Shown: positions 36,701 through 44,249 of the stretch, in pieces | Layout of the letters: each line of letters begins with the position of its first letter | How positions within the stretch are numbered: position 1 is the first letter of the stretch | NCBI GenBank assembly: GCA_951812525.1 | Contig: OX638316.1 | Coordinates: 3,528,506 to 3,592,505 of the forward strand | DNA length: 64,000 nt | Direction: 5' to 3' | From: an uncultured Poribacteria bacterium | GTDB taxonomy: Bacteria; Poribacteria; WGA-4E; WGA-3G | Notes under the pieces: generated by a model | The model's input: only the letters and a program-made list of their open reading frames with translations | Databases searched by the model: none | What the model was told of the DNA's origin: nothing | Made by a program: the position numbers and the translations under genes

Positions 36701-37303
36701 GTTTTTCGGTTTGCTCTTCGCATCCATCCACTGGACACACTCTTCAAGTGAGAGTTCGGATAGGATGTCGAGATGTGCGCGGTGTGGGTTGTCGAGGCGG
36801 ATGTCTTTGATGAGGGTGACTTGTCCGAGCACATCGCGGTCCTCGTCGGTTTTGTCTGGACGGCGGTCGGCAAATGCAACCGTCAAACGATCTCCGACGC
36901 GAAATAAGATCACAGTCGGTGCGAACAGACGTTTGTTAATTTCTCGTGTGAACTCGGCGTATTTGGTGCGGGAATAGTTGTTATCTTTCAACTCAACTGC
37001 ACAGAACAGGAAACTTTGGTTGTTTCCTTTGTCGAAGGATTTTGAAGTACCCTCATCTGTGATTTCGTCTTTTGTGAATTGGAATATAATTTGTGCGGAC
37101 TTAGCGTGTTTGTGGAATTCCTGTTCGGTTTTGGTATTCGGGTTGAGTGGTGGAAATTCTTCAAAAAAGTCGTGGACGGTGCCTGACAGTTCATGCGTGA
37201 GTTCACTGCGGTAGCCTATCGTGTCGAGAAGTTCTTTCGACTTCTCTAAAAAGTCACCGGTGGGTATTGCGGCTAATGCGGATTTGATTGTGTTTTTGTT
37301 CAT
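33743..37303 (-). CDS. Eco57I-type N6-adenine DNA methyltransferase (restriction-modification-like)
   Basis: Protein of 1186 aa. SAM motif I, LDPAVGSGAFPMGMLHKL, is near residue 526, the amino-methylase motif NPPYISHDKI is near 763, and a target-recognition-like region fills about 850-1150. The N-terminal ~500 residues are large and include AVELKDNNYSR, whose ExK could belong to a nuclease-like fold, though this is not certain. AAAGGA lies 10 nt before the ATG. On the same strand, upstream, are a GxxExxY gene and a PLD-helicase gene, and together they look like a restriction or DISARM-like defence cassette. A decayed second methylase tail lies just downstream at 32842. Confidence 0.87.
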   Translation of the reverse strand: MNKNTIKSALAAIPTGDFLEKSKELLDTIGYRSELTHELSGTVHDFFEEFPPLNPNTKTEQEFHKHAKSAQIIFQFTKDEITDEGTSKSFDKGNNQSFLFCAVELKDNNYSRTKYAEFTREINKRLFAPTVILFRVGDRLTVAFADRRPDKTDEDRDVLGQVTLIKDIRLDNPHRAHLDILSELSLEECVQWMDAKSKPKNFDGLLAAWLAKLDTEELNKQFYRRLFAWYEWTVETATFPTDENRVIKSEEHVIRLITRLLFIWFIKEKGLVADEPFNKTQIQDLLAEDDFDNGDSYYRAVLQNLFFATLNTEIDKREFSRGNNSDHRNFSAYRYKKQMRNPDKLLKLFAKTPFINGGLFDCLDSFTATGEGGYRIDCFSDKQYHKLSIPNRLFFDEDRGLLPLLEHYKFTVEENTPIEQEVALDPELLGRVFENLLAAYNPETGATVRKQTGSYYTPRPIVDYMVEEALVATLSQKSDPTDGDVKLWDERLHYLLDYAQVFDDTNEWFDNAEKDGVIRAISELKILDPAVGSGAFPMGMLHKLTLALRRLDPDNTRWEALQKELAGKRAADAFNTQNQQERDDELTEISNTFERYRDSDFGRKLYLIQNSIFGVDIQSIACQIAKLRFFISLAIEQEPEQDAENFGIKPLPNLETRFIAANTLIGLNAQGTLTSNKAWDLERELSNNRERHFHATTRQHKRECKRKDERLRKELAVELKSIGMPADDAEKIAHWDPYDQNATAGWFDPEWMFGVMEGFDVVIGNPPYISHDKIPKQLKAQIKNHYQSYQPFADVYCYFIEKALELQSKRGILSFITSNSYLRAEYGAPIRNLLLNKNILLRILNIEDSQVFESAIVNVAIMVSRKPTNSTDDFCIVVNSPFSGNSFADFVKINGFNYPQAYFNSKSWNLAEPKHVELQKKLESSGKTLEEFRTKIRLGIATGSNKAFLIDEDQKQELCEKNPINAEIIKPILRGRDISRYSYTLPGQYILLSKNGVNVERDYPDIYEHLESFGDGFKNRGAQGQHWTNLRACSFYDDFKKEKIVWIELSDLGRFALCNEEIYLLNSAYFLLPPLGIDAKLLLGILNSTTIRFYLNLVAETSGMGTSRWINNYVKEFPIPIVTYEQQTEIIEHVDQILAIKHADPNSDISNLENEIDKLVYALYNLTSKEIAIVEGNETQRFNPKP

Positions 37304-37334
37304 TATGTTGTGTTCCTTTTTTTAATCGCGGAGA

Positions 37335-37487
37335 CTGTCTGAATCGCGGAAGGCACAGAGGACACAGAGGACGCGGAATTAAGAGGTTTTTTGTTACCAC
37401 TCCTATCTCTTGTGAAAAGGAATGTAGGAGTTGCCGTAGTATTTTCTGCGTTCTCCGTGTTCTCCGCGCTCTCCGCGATTCAGACAG
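37335..37487. repeat. Palindromic element A flanking the GxxExxY gene
   Basis: 153-bp element with perfect 16-bp inverted ends: CTGTCTGAATCGCGGA at 37335-37350 and its complement at 37472-37487. Its interior is nearly identical to element B (37943-38110). It lies between the GxxExxY stop and the methylase start. Confidence 0.8.
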
Positions 37488-37506
37488 CTTCCGTGATTCA
37501 GATACA

Positions 37507-37905
37507 TTACCTACGATTAGGTTGTGATAGAATCAATCTTTTGACGTTTATCCTTTTCTCACCGAAATTGATTAACAAACCTATCTCCAGTCGATATGCC
37601 TTCAAATAATTTAATATCTGTGCTTCATGAACAGGTTCTAACATCGTGACAGCTTTTAATTCCACCAACACATTTCCTACCACTACAAAATCGGCACGTC
37701 GAGTTCCAATAGGTTCAGGAAAATCCTTGTAATATATATCGTGCTCAACTTCCCGAGCAAATTCCAGTCCTACTCTCCGCATTTCAACAGCTAACGCTCT
37801 CTGATAAATCACCTCTTGGAATCCGTTTCCTAAAAACTTATGGACTTCAATCGCTGCCCCAATTATCTTTTCAGTGATGTCTTTATATTTCAGATTATTA
37901 CTCAT
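37507..37905 (-). CDS. GxxExxY-family protein (PD-(D/E)xK nuclease-like)
   Basis: Protein of 132 aa. The family signature G28-F-Q-E31-V-I-Y34 is present (FLGNGFQEVIYQRAL). D72 (RRADFVVVG) and E82-L-K84 (VLVELKA) complete a PD-(D/E)xK-like set, suggesting a nuclease fold. Function in the family is unproven. The gene lies between the helicase and methylase genes, in the same orientation, and is bracketed by two near-identical palindromic elements. It could therefore be a movable cassette rather than a fixed part of the system. The ribosome binding site is weak. Confidence 0.85.
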   Translation of the reverse strand: MSNNLKYKDITEKIIGAAIEVHKFLGNGFQEVIYQRALAVEMRRVGLEFAREVEHDIYYKDFPEPIGTRRADFVVVGNVLVELKAVTMLEPVHEAQILNYLKAYRLEIGLLINFGEKRINVKRLILSQPNRR

Positions 37906-37942
37906 TTTTGCTGGACCCTTTATCTGTATGTTTATTTCAATT

Positions 37943-38110
37943 TCGGATTATTTGTTGTCAGAATCGCGGAAGGCACAGAGAACGCAGAGGACGCGGAATT
38001 AAGAGGTTTTTTGTTACCACTCCTATCTCTTGTGAAAAGGAATGTAGAAGTTGCCGTAGTATTTTCTGCGCTCTCCGCGCTCTCCGCGATTCTGACAACA
38101 AATAATCCGA
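37943..38110. repeat. Palindromic element B flanking the GxxExxY gene
   Basis: 168-bp element with a perfect 28-bp inverted repeat at its ends (37943-37970, starting TCGGATTATTTG, and 38083-38110). The interior (GCACAGAG...CTCTCCGCG) is about 95% identical to element A in the same orientation. The single strands should fold into one long hairpin. It lies between the helicase stop and the GxxExxY start. Confidence 0.85.
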
Positions 38111-38121
38111 GATTCAGCAAA

Positions 38122-41100
38122 TCATACAATCACCAACCACGTCACCAATTTAAAATCACTAGTGTCTTTAGGTGCTTTGGATGCTGGTGTAAGTTTGAAA
38201 TCGCGTGGGCTGCCGGGCCGAAGTCCTTGGCTCTGTGTCTTTGTATGTGACCGTGTGATATGCGAAATGACGGTGTCTAAAAGCTTGTTGTAATGTTTCA
38301 TATTATCACCGTATTCCGTTTCTTGGTCAAACCATAGACACAAGTCATCTATTGCCTCCTCCTTGCCAACAGCAGCTGTTTCAAACAGATCCAACACCTG
38401 TTTCGCATTAATACACCCGTAACGGATATCGCTGCTGTTTCGGATATAAACGGCATAGTAAGGATGGACAGGACTGGCGGTTTTCTGCTGTTTATCTGTG
38501 CTTGCGTTTGTTTGTTGGAGAAAGAAGATGACACCGTTTTCCGTAGGGTTGTTTTCGTTGTTGGTAACGGCATAAGCACCATCCGGTGTTGCCTCAAGTT
38601 TTGCTCTGTTTCTTTCGAGATACTTCAGTAGTTGTGCGAAGAAATAATCTAATGTAAAGTCGCTTATTACCACACTGTCGGAGAGGTCATCTAAATCAAG
38701 CACCTCTTCACGCAGTCGTTCCAACTGCTTATCCCGGAAATTGAGTTCCATCTGTGCCTGTTCATAAACCGATTCATTCAATGGATCGTCATCACCACTT
38801 GCGGTAGCATCAGCGAGTGCCATGCGGGATTCAACGCGATTTCGTAAACGCAGATAAACCTCCATATCTTCGGTGGGCCAATAGTTAATCATCTTGACCG
38901 CGACGTTATTGCTCCCGATTCTGTCTATACGTCCGAACCGTTGAATGATACGAACGGGATTCCAGTGTATATCGTAGTTTAGGACGGTATCGCAATCCTG
39001 AAGGTTTTGCCCTTCTGAGATACAGTCTGTAGCAATAATCAAGTCTATATTGTCGCTTGTGTCATCAGAACGTCCTCTTGCGCGTGGTGCAAAGTTCGTT
39101 AGAATATCGTTGAATTTATTTTGTCCACAGGTTGTTTGTGTGCTGTCGCCCGAAACCAGTGCCATCTGAAGTCCCAATTCCGATGTGAGTTCGGACAAGT
39201 TATCATAGAGATATTCTCCCGTATCCTTGAAAGTCGTGAAAATGAGCAACTTGCGATTGGGATTTCCGTCCTTATCTTCCATAGGGTTTAGTGCCTTGTC
39301 TCGAATATGCTTTTTAATCTCTTTTAATTTTCCATCTCTTTCTGGCGTGATGGATATAACTTTTTCCAACGCAGCGGTTAAGGTCTGTTTATCCTTGATA
39401 ATGTCCTGTTTCCATCGGGTACAATCCAATTCTTTTAGATGGTAGGGATTTCTGGCACGATTGATTAAAAATTCCTCATCGTTTTCATCGTCATCGGGAA
39501 GGACATCTGCTGCTGCGTCCGCTGTATTGCTGTTTTGCTGAAAGCGTTCAATCTTGTCCAGCATTTCATCGTGTTTGTTGATGGTGCGTTCAAGTGTTTC
39601 GGAGAGGGAGTAAGCCGAACTTTCCAGCCGTTTGAGGAAGTTTGTCTGCATCATACCGATGAGGAATTTTTCACGGTCTTCTTGATTAAACCGGAGTCGT
39701 TTTTTCTCGTCTGCTAACCGTTGTTTTGCTGTTTCATCTACAACATAACTTGAAGGTCTATAGATGGACAACTCAAAATCACCTATTTGATCAGCCAATG
39801 CCTTATATGAGAGTTCACCTGATAGATCGGTAGGTGGATGGCAATTTACTGGATCCAGTTGCGTGGGGAATTCACCAATTTTTTCTATTTCTTCGGCATA
39901 GTATTTTATGATATGCCTTCGGGAACGCGCAATAGAAACGCCTCCGAGCAGTTGGAAAAATTCTGTACCTAAAGAATTGAATAATTCTGTTTTATCCCTT
40001 GTGCCATCTTTAGCGGCATTTTCCTCCCACGCTTTGAAGGCTTTTTGTGCCTGTTGTATTAAAGTGCGGATATTGCTGACTCCTAAACTGTTTCTAAAGG
40101 CATTCTCGCGTTTTTCTGTCATGAGGTATATCTGATTGCGGAGGTCGGTGAGTGAAGTATTCACCGGTGTCGCCGAAAGCATCAGCACTTTGGTTTTTGT
40201 GCCTTCTTTGATAACTTCTTCTAATAGACGAGAATAACGGCTGTGGCGGAAGTTGCCCTCTTTGTCCTCACGGGGTTTGCTATCGTTTCGGAAGTTGTGG
40301 GATTCATCAATTACAATCAGGTCAAAATTCTGCCAATTGAAATTTTCTAAATTGACACTGCCAGAATTACCGCTATATCTGGATAGATCAGTGTGTGATA
40401 GTAAGGTGTATCCGAATTTATCATCGAGGAACTCATTTGATGTTTGTGAATTATAAGCCGGATAGAGTTCCCAATTTTCTCGAAGTTTTTTCGGACAGAG
40501 AACAAGCACGCGTTCGTTTCGCAATTCAAAGAACTTTATCACTGCAAGTGCTGTATATGTTTTTCCTAACCCGACGCTATCGGCTAAAATACACCCATTA
40601 TGTCGTAACAACCGTGCGATTACGCTCTTTGCGCCATCTTTTTGAAAGTCGTATAATTTGTTCCAAATTTTTGTATCGTATAGATGTATGTCTTCAAGGG
40701 TCTGCTCGTTTGTTTTTCGAGTCTCAATTTCTTCACTGAAGAGTTCGTATAAGGTTTTGTAATAGACGAGTTCTGGTGAGTGATCTTGTCCTATCTGCTT
40801 CAGTTTTGCGAGGACTTTATTTTTAATGTCTTCAACGAGTTTATCGTTATTCCAGAGTTCATCAAACCACGCCTTGAGGTCAATTCGATCTCGGTCGCTA
40901 TCCACCTCTAAGTTGAGTTCGATGTTGCTGTTGTTTGAACTGAGTCCGAGTCCGCGCACCGTAAAGTTGGAGCTGCCCAGAATTGCTTTGTCAACGCCGT
41001 TATTGGCGATATGGTACATTTTCCCGTGAATCAGATTTGATTCGCGGGTCGTGCGGATTTCTACCTTCTCTTTTATCCATTCGGCACACGCTTTGGCAAT

Positions 41101-41400
41101 CGGTTTTTGTCGGAGTTGCTGGTTGAGTTCTAAACCTGCGTCTGTTATATCAAACGCTTTTTGCTCTGTATTATTCGGGTCCATACGTTTGACAAAATCA
41201 GGATCCCCAAACAGAAAACGAAGCTCCTCTATTTTGCTGAGTGAATGTTGCATCTTTTCATAGGCATAGATGGTGAAGTAGGCGGATACGATGGAGAGTG
41301 TGGAACCGTTCTTAATTTCCTGTTCTAAAAAGTCGTGAACTGTTTCACGTAGAAGGTTATCTCGGATGCCGGATTTTAGGGATGTAGTTTTATTTGACAT
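38122..41400 (-). CDS. PLD-nuclease-like domain fused to SNF2-type helicase
   Basis: Protein of 1092 aa. The ATG at 41400 is chosen over 41442 because GAGG lies 8 nt upstream. Residues about 20-200 form a single phospholipase-D-like domain (H125-G-K127 and GSSN at 142-145). The superfamily 2 helicase follows: Walker A DSVGLGKT (274-281), DESH (365-368), motif III-like LSATP, and C-terminal motifs IFTTFKDTGEYL, ATDCISEGQNLQ and QRFGRIDRIGS. PLD nucleases joined to SNF2 helicases occur in restriction and DISARM-like systems, where the helicase tracks DNA and the PLD domain may cut. It is first in the cassette with the GxxExxY and Eco57I-type genes. Specific activity is unproven. Confidence 0.88.
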   Translation of the reverse strand: MSNKTTSLKSGIRDNLLRETVHDFLEQEIKNGSTLSIVSAYFTIYAYEKMQHSLSKIEELRFLFGDPDFVKRMDPNNTEQKAFDITDAGLELNQQLRQKPIAKACAEWIKEKVEIRTTRESNLIHGKMYHIANNGVDKAILGSSNFTVRGLGLSSNNSNIELNLEVDSDRDRIDLKAWFDELWNNDKLVEDIKNKVLAKLKQIGQDHSPELVYYKTLYELFSEEIETRKTNEQTLEDIHLYDTKIWNKLYDFQKDGAKSVIARLLRHNGCILADSVGLGKTYTALAVIKFFELRNERVLVLCPKKLRENWELYPAYNSQTSNEFLDDKFGYTLLSHTDLSRYSGNSGSVNLENFNWQNFDLIVIDESHNFRNDSKPREDKEGNFRHSRYSRLLEEVIKEGTKTKVLMLSATPVNTSLTDLRNQIYLMTEKRENAFRNSLGVSNIRTLIQQAQKAFKAWEENAAKDGTRDKTELFNSLGTEFFQLLGGVSIARSRRHIIKYYAEEIEKIGEFPTQLDPVNCHPPTDLSGELSYKALADQIGDFELSIYRPSSYVVDETAKQRLADEKKRLRFNQEDREKFLIGMMQTNFLKRLESSAYSLSETLERTINKHDEMLDKIERFQQNSNTADAAADVLPDDDENDEEFLINRARNPYHLKELDCTRWKQDIIKDKQTLTAALEKVISITPERDGKLKEIKKHIRDKALNPMEDKDGNPNRKLLIFTTFKDTGEYLYDNLSELTSELGLQMALVSGDSTQTTCGQNKFNDILTNFAPRARGRSDDTSDNIDLIIATDCISEGQNLQDCDTVLNYDIHWNPVRIIQRFGRIDRIGSNNVAVKMINYWPTEDMEVYLRLRNRVESRMALADATASGDDDPLNESVYEQAQMELNFRDKQLERLREEVLDLDDLSDSVVISDFTLDYFFAQLLKYLERNRAKLEATPDGAYAVTNNENNPTENGVIFFLQQTNASTDKQQKTASPVHPYYAVYIRNSSDIRYGCINAKQVLDLFETAAVGKEEAIDDLCLWFDQETEYGDNMKHYNKLLDTVISHITRSHTKTQSQGLRPGSPRDFKLTPASKAPKDTSDFKLVTWLVIV

Positions 41401-41480
41401 AGATGCCTCATTTTGTAGTGTAACTTGCTTAAAGCATATCATAGGAGAGGTGCAAAATCAAGGCGATATTCAGGAAGAGG

Positions 41481-41623
41481 TAGGGTCATTTAGTTTTAAG
41501 AAGTAAGTTTACTTATGTGAAGGATTCCTGTTGATGGATGCCCGAATTTATTCGGGTTACGTGTCCTGTCCCGAACAAGTTCAGGCGTCCGGATATAAAT
41601 TATTGGAAAACTGAATGCCTCTG
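41481..41623. mobile_element. MITE-like element, copy 2
   Basis: 143-bp copy of the element at 27711. Termini TAGGGTCATTTAGTTTT and complement CAGAGGCATTCAGTTTT pair at 13 of 17 positions. Perfect 9-bp direct repeats AGGAAGAGG flank it (41472-41480 and 41624-41632), as expected for a target-site duplication. No coding capacity, so movement would need a transposase supplied elsewhere. Confidence 0.8.
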
Positions 41624-41631
41624 AGGAAGAG

Positions 41632-41751
41632 GTCGCGATCAGGAGATCGCTCCTACAGGGAAACTGAGGAATGCATGGTCGCGATCAGGAGATCGCTCCT
41701 ACAGGAAATCGGTTATGAGTTATGTCGCGATCAGGAGATCGCTCCTACAGG
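41632..41751. repeat. Three 28-bp palindromic repeats with a 46-bp period
   Basis: Three identical 28-bp units (GTCGCGATC...CTCCTACAGG) start at 41632, 41678 and 41724. The two spacers are both exactly 18 bp and differ in sequence. The unit contains GCGATC-AGGA-GATCGC and AGGAG-ATCG-CTCCT, two alternative stems. A single variant copy is at 33635. Confidence 0.9.
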
Positions 41752-41807
41752 GAAACTGAGTGACCCAGCACTATCAAAGATTTTGCTATATGCTTCTGGT
41801 CGGTTTG

Positions 41808-41816
41808 TGCTATACT
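41808..41816 (+). promoter_or_regulatory. Extended -10 promoter of the SMP-30 gene
   Basis: TGCTATACT is an extended -10 element about 57 bp before the ATG at 41874. No good -35 lies at the standard distance, which extended -10 promoters tolerate. AAGGAGATATGC leads directly into the start codon. Confidence 0.45.
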
Positions 41817-41873
41817 ATTCACAGAAACTGAAAGTGTTCTGCTGTTAGCAGTGTTATTTGTAAGGAGATATGC

Positions 41874-42842
41874 ATGCGTACAGAAAGAAATTGGGATGGG
41901 TCAATTGTTCGCTATCCTGATCCAGCAATTGAGACGTTAGATCCCCGTTTTAATAAATATACAATTGGTAATTCCGTTGTTGAACGGTTGTGGACAGGGT
42001 CGCGCTGGGCGGAGGGACCCGCTTGGTTCGGTGATGGTGGGTACCTGCTCTGGAGTGATATTCCTAACAATCGGATCCTGAAATGGGAGGAATCCAGCGG
42101 TGAGGTGAGCGTCTATCGCAAACCGTCAAACTATAGTAACGGACATACCCGCGATCGGCAAGGAAGGCTCGTCAGTTGTGAACACGGTGCTCGACGTGTC
42201 ACACGCACTGAATATGATGGAACGATTACGGTGGTGATGGACAGTTTTGAAGGTAAGCCGCTCAACGCGCCGAACGATGTCGCTGTCCATGCAGATGGAC
42301 ATATCTGGTTTACCGATCCCGGATACGGTATTATGCTCAACTATGAAGGACATAAAGCCGAATTTGAGCTGCCGACCTGTGTGTATCGTCTTAATCCAGA
42401 TACGGGGGAAGCTACCGTCGTAACTGACGAACTCGAAAAGCCGAACGGTATCTGCTTTTCACCCGACTATGAGAAACTATATCTCGTTGATACCGGGGTG
42501 ACGCATAAAGAAGGAACACCACGAGACCTCTTCGTCTATGATGTGATAGATGGCGAGCGATTGGGCAAACAGGAGGTGTTCTGTGATACGTCGCCAGGGA
42601 TTGCTGACGGTATTCGATGTGATGTTGATGGGAACTTATGGGCAAGCGCAGGCTGGGCAGGCGATGGCTACGATGGTGTGCATGTCTACGCACCCGACGG
42701 AACCCGGATTGGACAGATTCATCTCCCTGAAATCTGCGCGAATCTTTGCTTTGGCGGCGTGAAACGGAATCGACTGTTTATGATGGGTAGCCAGTCTCTT
42801 TACGCAGTTTATGTCGAAGCACAAGGTGTACCCTACTTCTAA
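41874..42842 (+). CDS. SMP-30/gluconolactonase-family beta-propeller
   Basis: Protein of 322 aa related to gluconolactonases, which open sugar-acid lactones. Metal-site residues are visible: Glu in RWAEGPAWFGDGGYLLWSD, Asn in NAPNDVAVHADGHIWFTDP, Asn in LEKPNGICFSPDYEKLYLVD and Asp in PGIADGIRCDVDGNLWASAG. No signal peptide. A lactone-hydrolysis step would fit with the MocA sugar dehydrogenases of this window, whose products are often lactones. It is 14 nt before the methyltransferase gene. Confidence 0.9.
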   Translation: MRTERNWDGSIVRYPDPAIETLDPRFNKYTIGNSVVERLWTGSRWAEGPAWFGDGGYLLWSDIPNNRILKWEESSGEVSVYRKPSNYSNGHTRDRQGRLVSCEHGARRVTRTEYDGTITVVMDSFEGKPLNAPNDVAVHADGHIWFTDPGYGIMLNYEGHKAEFELPTCVYRLNPDTGEATVVTDELEKPNGICFSPDYEKLYLVDTGVTHKEGTPRDLFVYDVIDGERLGKQEVFCDTSPGIADGIRCDVDGNLWASAGWAGDGYDGVHVYAPDGTRIGQIHLPEICANLCFGGVKRNRLFMMGSQSLYAVYVEAQGVPYF

Positions 42843-42856
42843 TCACGCGTGGAACA

Positions 42857-43669
42857 ATGGATAGCTTAGAACATATTGATTGCCCTATATGTGGGCAAGA
42901 TAAAACCGAGCTGCTGTATAATAAAGATTCGTTGTCGGTGGTCACTTGCAAGCAGTGTCATTTACGATACGTGAACCCACGCGTCAGCCGTCAGACGCTT
43001 GAGAAAGGCTACGTTGAAACTTATTATCCGCCTGACAAGATGGAACGTATCCATACAGACAGCATGGAATGGTTGCAGATGACGGAACGTCTCACGGAGT
43101 TAGAGAAACAGTGTCGAGATAAAGGGAGGCTGTTGGATGTTGGGTGCGGTATCGGCACATTCCTCCATCTCGCACGTCAGCGAGGCTGGGAGCCGTACGG
43201 CGTTGAGCCGTCCGAGAGTGGAAGTGCTTTCGCACAAGAAATACATAAGTTAGATGTGCAGTGCGGGACTGTTTTTGATGCAGATTTTCCGTCGGCGCAT
43301 TTCGATGCGATTACGCTCTACCATGTATTGGAGCATATCCCGGAATTAAATCCGTTGCTCAGTGAATTGCGTCGGGTTCTGAAGCCGCAGACAGGTACCC
43401 TCGTCATTGAAGTGCCGAACGGTGAAAGTTTACAGAGCCGTCTCCAGAAAGCAGATTGGCCCTACGTCCACCCTGAGGACCATCTCTACTATTTCTCTGC
43501 GCGTTCCTTGCCGAAATTGCTCCAGAAACACGGTTTTCGCGATATTACGTTGGGCAAACCGAGGCGCGTGGGTCCGACAGCAGGTTTTCGTTTCACGTTC
43601 CGCCGCGCAGCGACTGCCGCTTTAGTTAGGTTACATTTAGGCACGGTGATTCGCGTCTATGCGAATTAG
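42857..43669 (+). CDS. Class I SAM-dependent methyltransferase with N-terminal zinc ribbon
   Basis: Protein of 270 aa. Residues 8-40 carry a CxxC...CxxC zinc-ribbon-like motif (CPICGQ, CKQCH). The SAM motif is LLDVGCGIGTFLHLARQRGWEPYGVEPS, and ITLYHVLEHIPELN is the post-motif typical of Methyltransf_11/23-type enzymes. Such proteins often modify sugars or lipids in surface polysaccharide or antibiotic clusters. Follows SMP-30 closely but the functional link is unclear. Substrate unknown. Confidence 0.85.
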   Translation: MDSLEHIDCPICGQDKTELLYNKDSLSVVTCKQCHLRYVNPRVSRQTLEKGYVETYYPPDKMERIHTDSMEWLQMTERLTELEKQCRDKGRLLDVGCGIGTFLHLARQRGWEPYGVEPSESGSAFAQEIHKLDVQCGTVFDADFPSAHFDAITLYHVLEHIPELNPLLSELRRVLKPQTGTLVIEVPNGESLQSRLQKADWPYVHPEDHLYYFSARSLPKLLQKHGFRDITLGKPRRVGPTAGFRFTFRRAATAALVRLHLGTVIRVYAN

Positions 43670-43678
43670 GCGTATGTG

Positions 43679-44146
43679 CTACGATTGCGGTGCTTGATAG
43701 GAGAATGTTTGGATGACATCGTTCATGAGAAGCCGTCTCGCAATCGTTTCGAGCGACTCGGCATTCAGGGTACCCGTGAGCCAGTACTTATGTCCAGTGC
43801 GGACACCTGTGACACCTGTGATGCCTAAATCTTTGATGCCTTTGACGGCACTATCGCCGACTGCGTCGGTAACACCTGGCTTGAATTGTACCTCAAGCGT
43901 CCAGTCTGTCGTAGCGTCGCTTTGGGTTCTGAAAGTGTAAACTTGTGTAATGGGATCGGCGAGGAGTTCCGCACCAATCCGATCAATGGCTTCTGCATCG
44001 AGTGTGCCTTCGATCCAATAAACTGTGGCTGTCCGAACGGCATCGATACCACTAAGACCGAGGTCGGTTATATCTTCAAGGATGCCTTGACCCATCGTAT
44101 CGGGCACTTCAGGTTTATAGTAGACTTCAACTTTCCAGTTATTCAT
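43679..44146 (-). CDS. Tandem PurS-like protein
   Basis: Protein of 155 aa with two PurS-like repeats, about 1-75 (WKVEVYYKPEVPDTMGQGI, GLSGIDAVRTATVYWIEG) and 80-152 (WTLEVQFKPGVTDAVGDSA, GITGVTGVRTGHKYWLTG). PurS is normally an ~80-aa subunit that joins PurL and PurQ in FGAM synthase, the fourth purine step. No purL or purQ is adjacent. It may be a fused PurS dimer or a related structural protein. It is convergent with the methyltransferase (9-bp gap) and divergent from the PIG-L gene. Confidence 0.8.
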   Translation of the reverse strand: MNNWKVEVYYKPEVPDTMGQGILEDITDLGLSGIDAVRTATVYWIEGTLDAEAIDRIGAELLADPITQVYTFRTQSDATTDWTLEVQFKPGVTDAVGDSAVKGIKDLGITGVTGVRTGHKYWLTGTLNAESLETIARRLLMNDVIQTFSYQAPQS

Positions 44147-44249
44147 AGTGTTGTTTTATAATTGTTATTCCCACTGAAGGGGAGCATGGCACTTGAAAAG
44201 CGCGCTGTTAGCGATGGAACTCGCATAATTTTTTATAGGAAGACGTAAA

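Larger units (their letters stand above)
41401..41873. other. Divergent intergenic region with MITE and 28-bp repeats
   Basis: 473 bases between the helicase gene (-) and the SMP-30 gene (+). It holds MITE-like copy 2 (41481-41623), three 28-bp repeats (41632-41751) and a promoter for SMP-30. No further ORF is supported. Confidence 0.7.

Noticed and set aside
37288-38250. Several plus-strand ORFs across the palindromic elements
   Set aside because: They translate the repeats themselves (for example CGRHRGHRGRG) and overlap the GxxExxY and helicase genes.
41632-41751. CRISPR array
   Set aside because: Repeats are regular but spacers are only 18 bp, there are just three units, a solo copy lies at 33635 and no cas gene is in the window.
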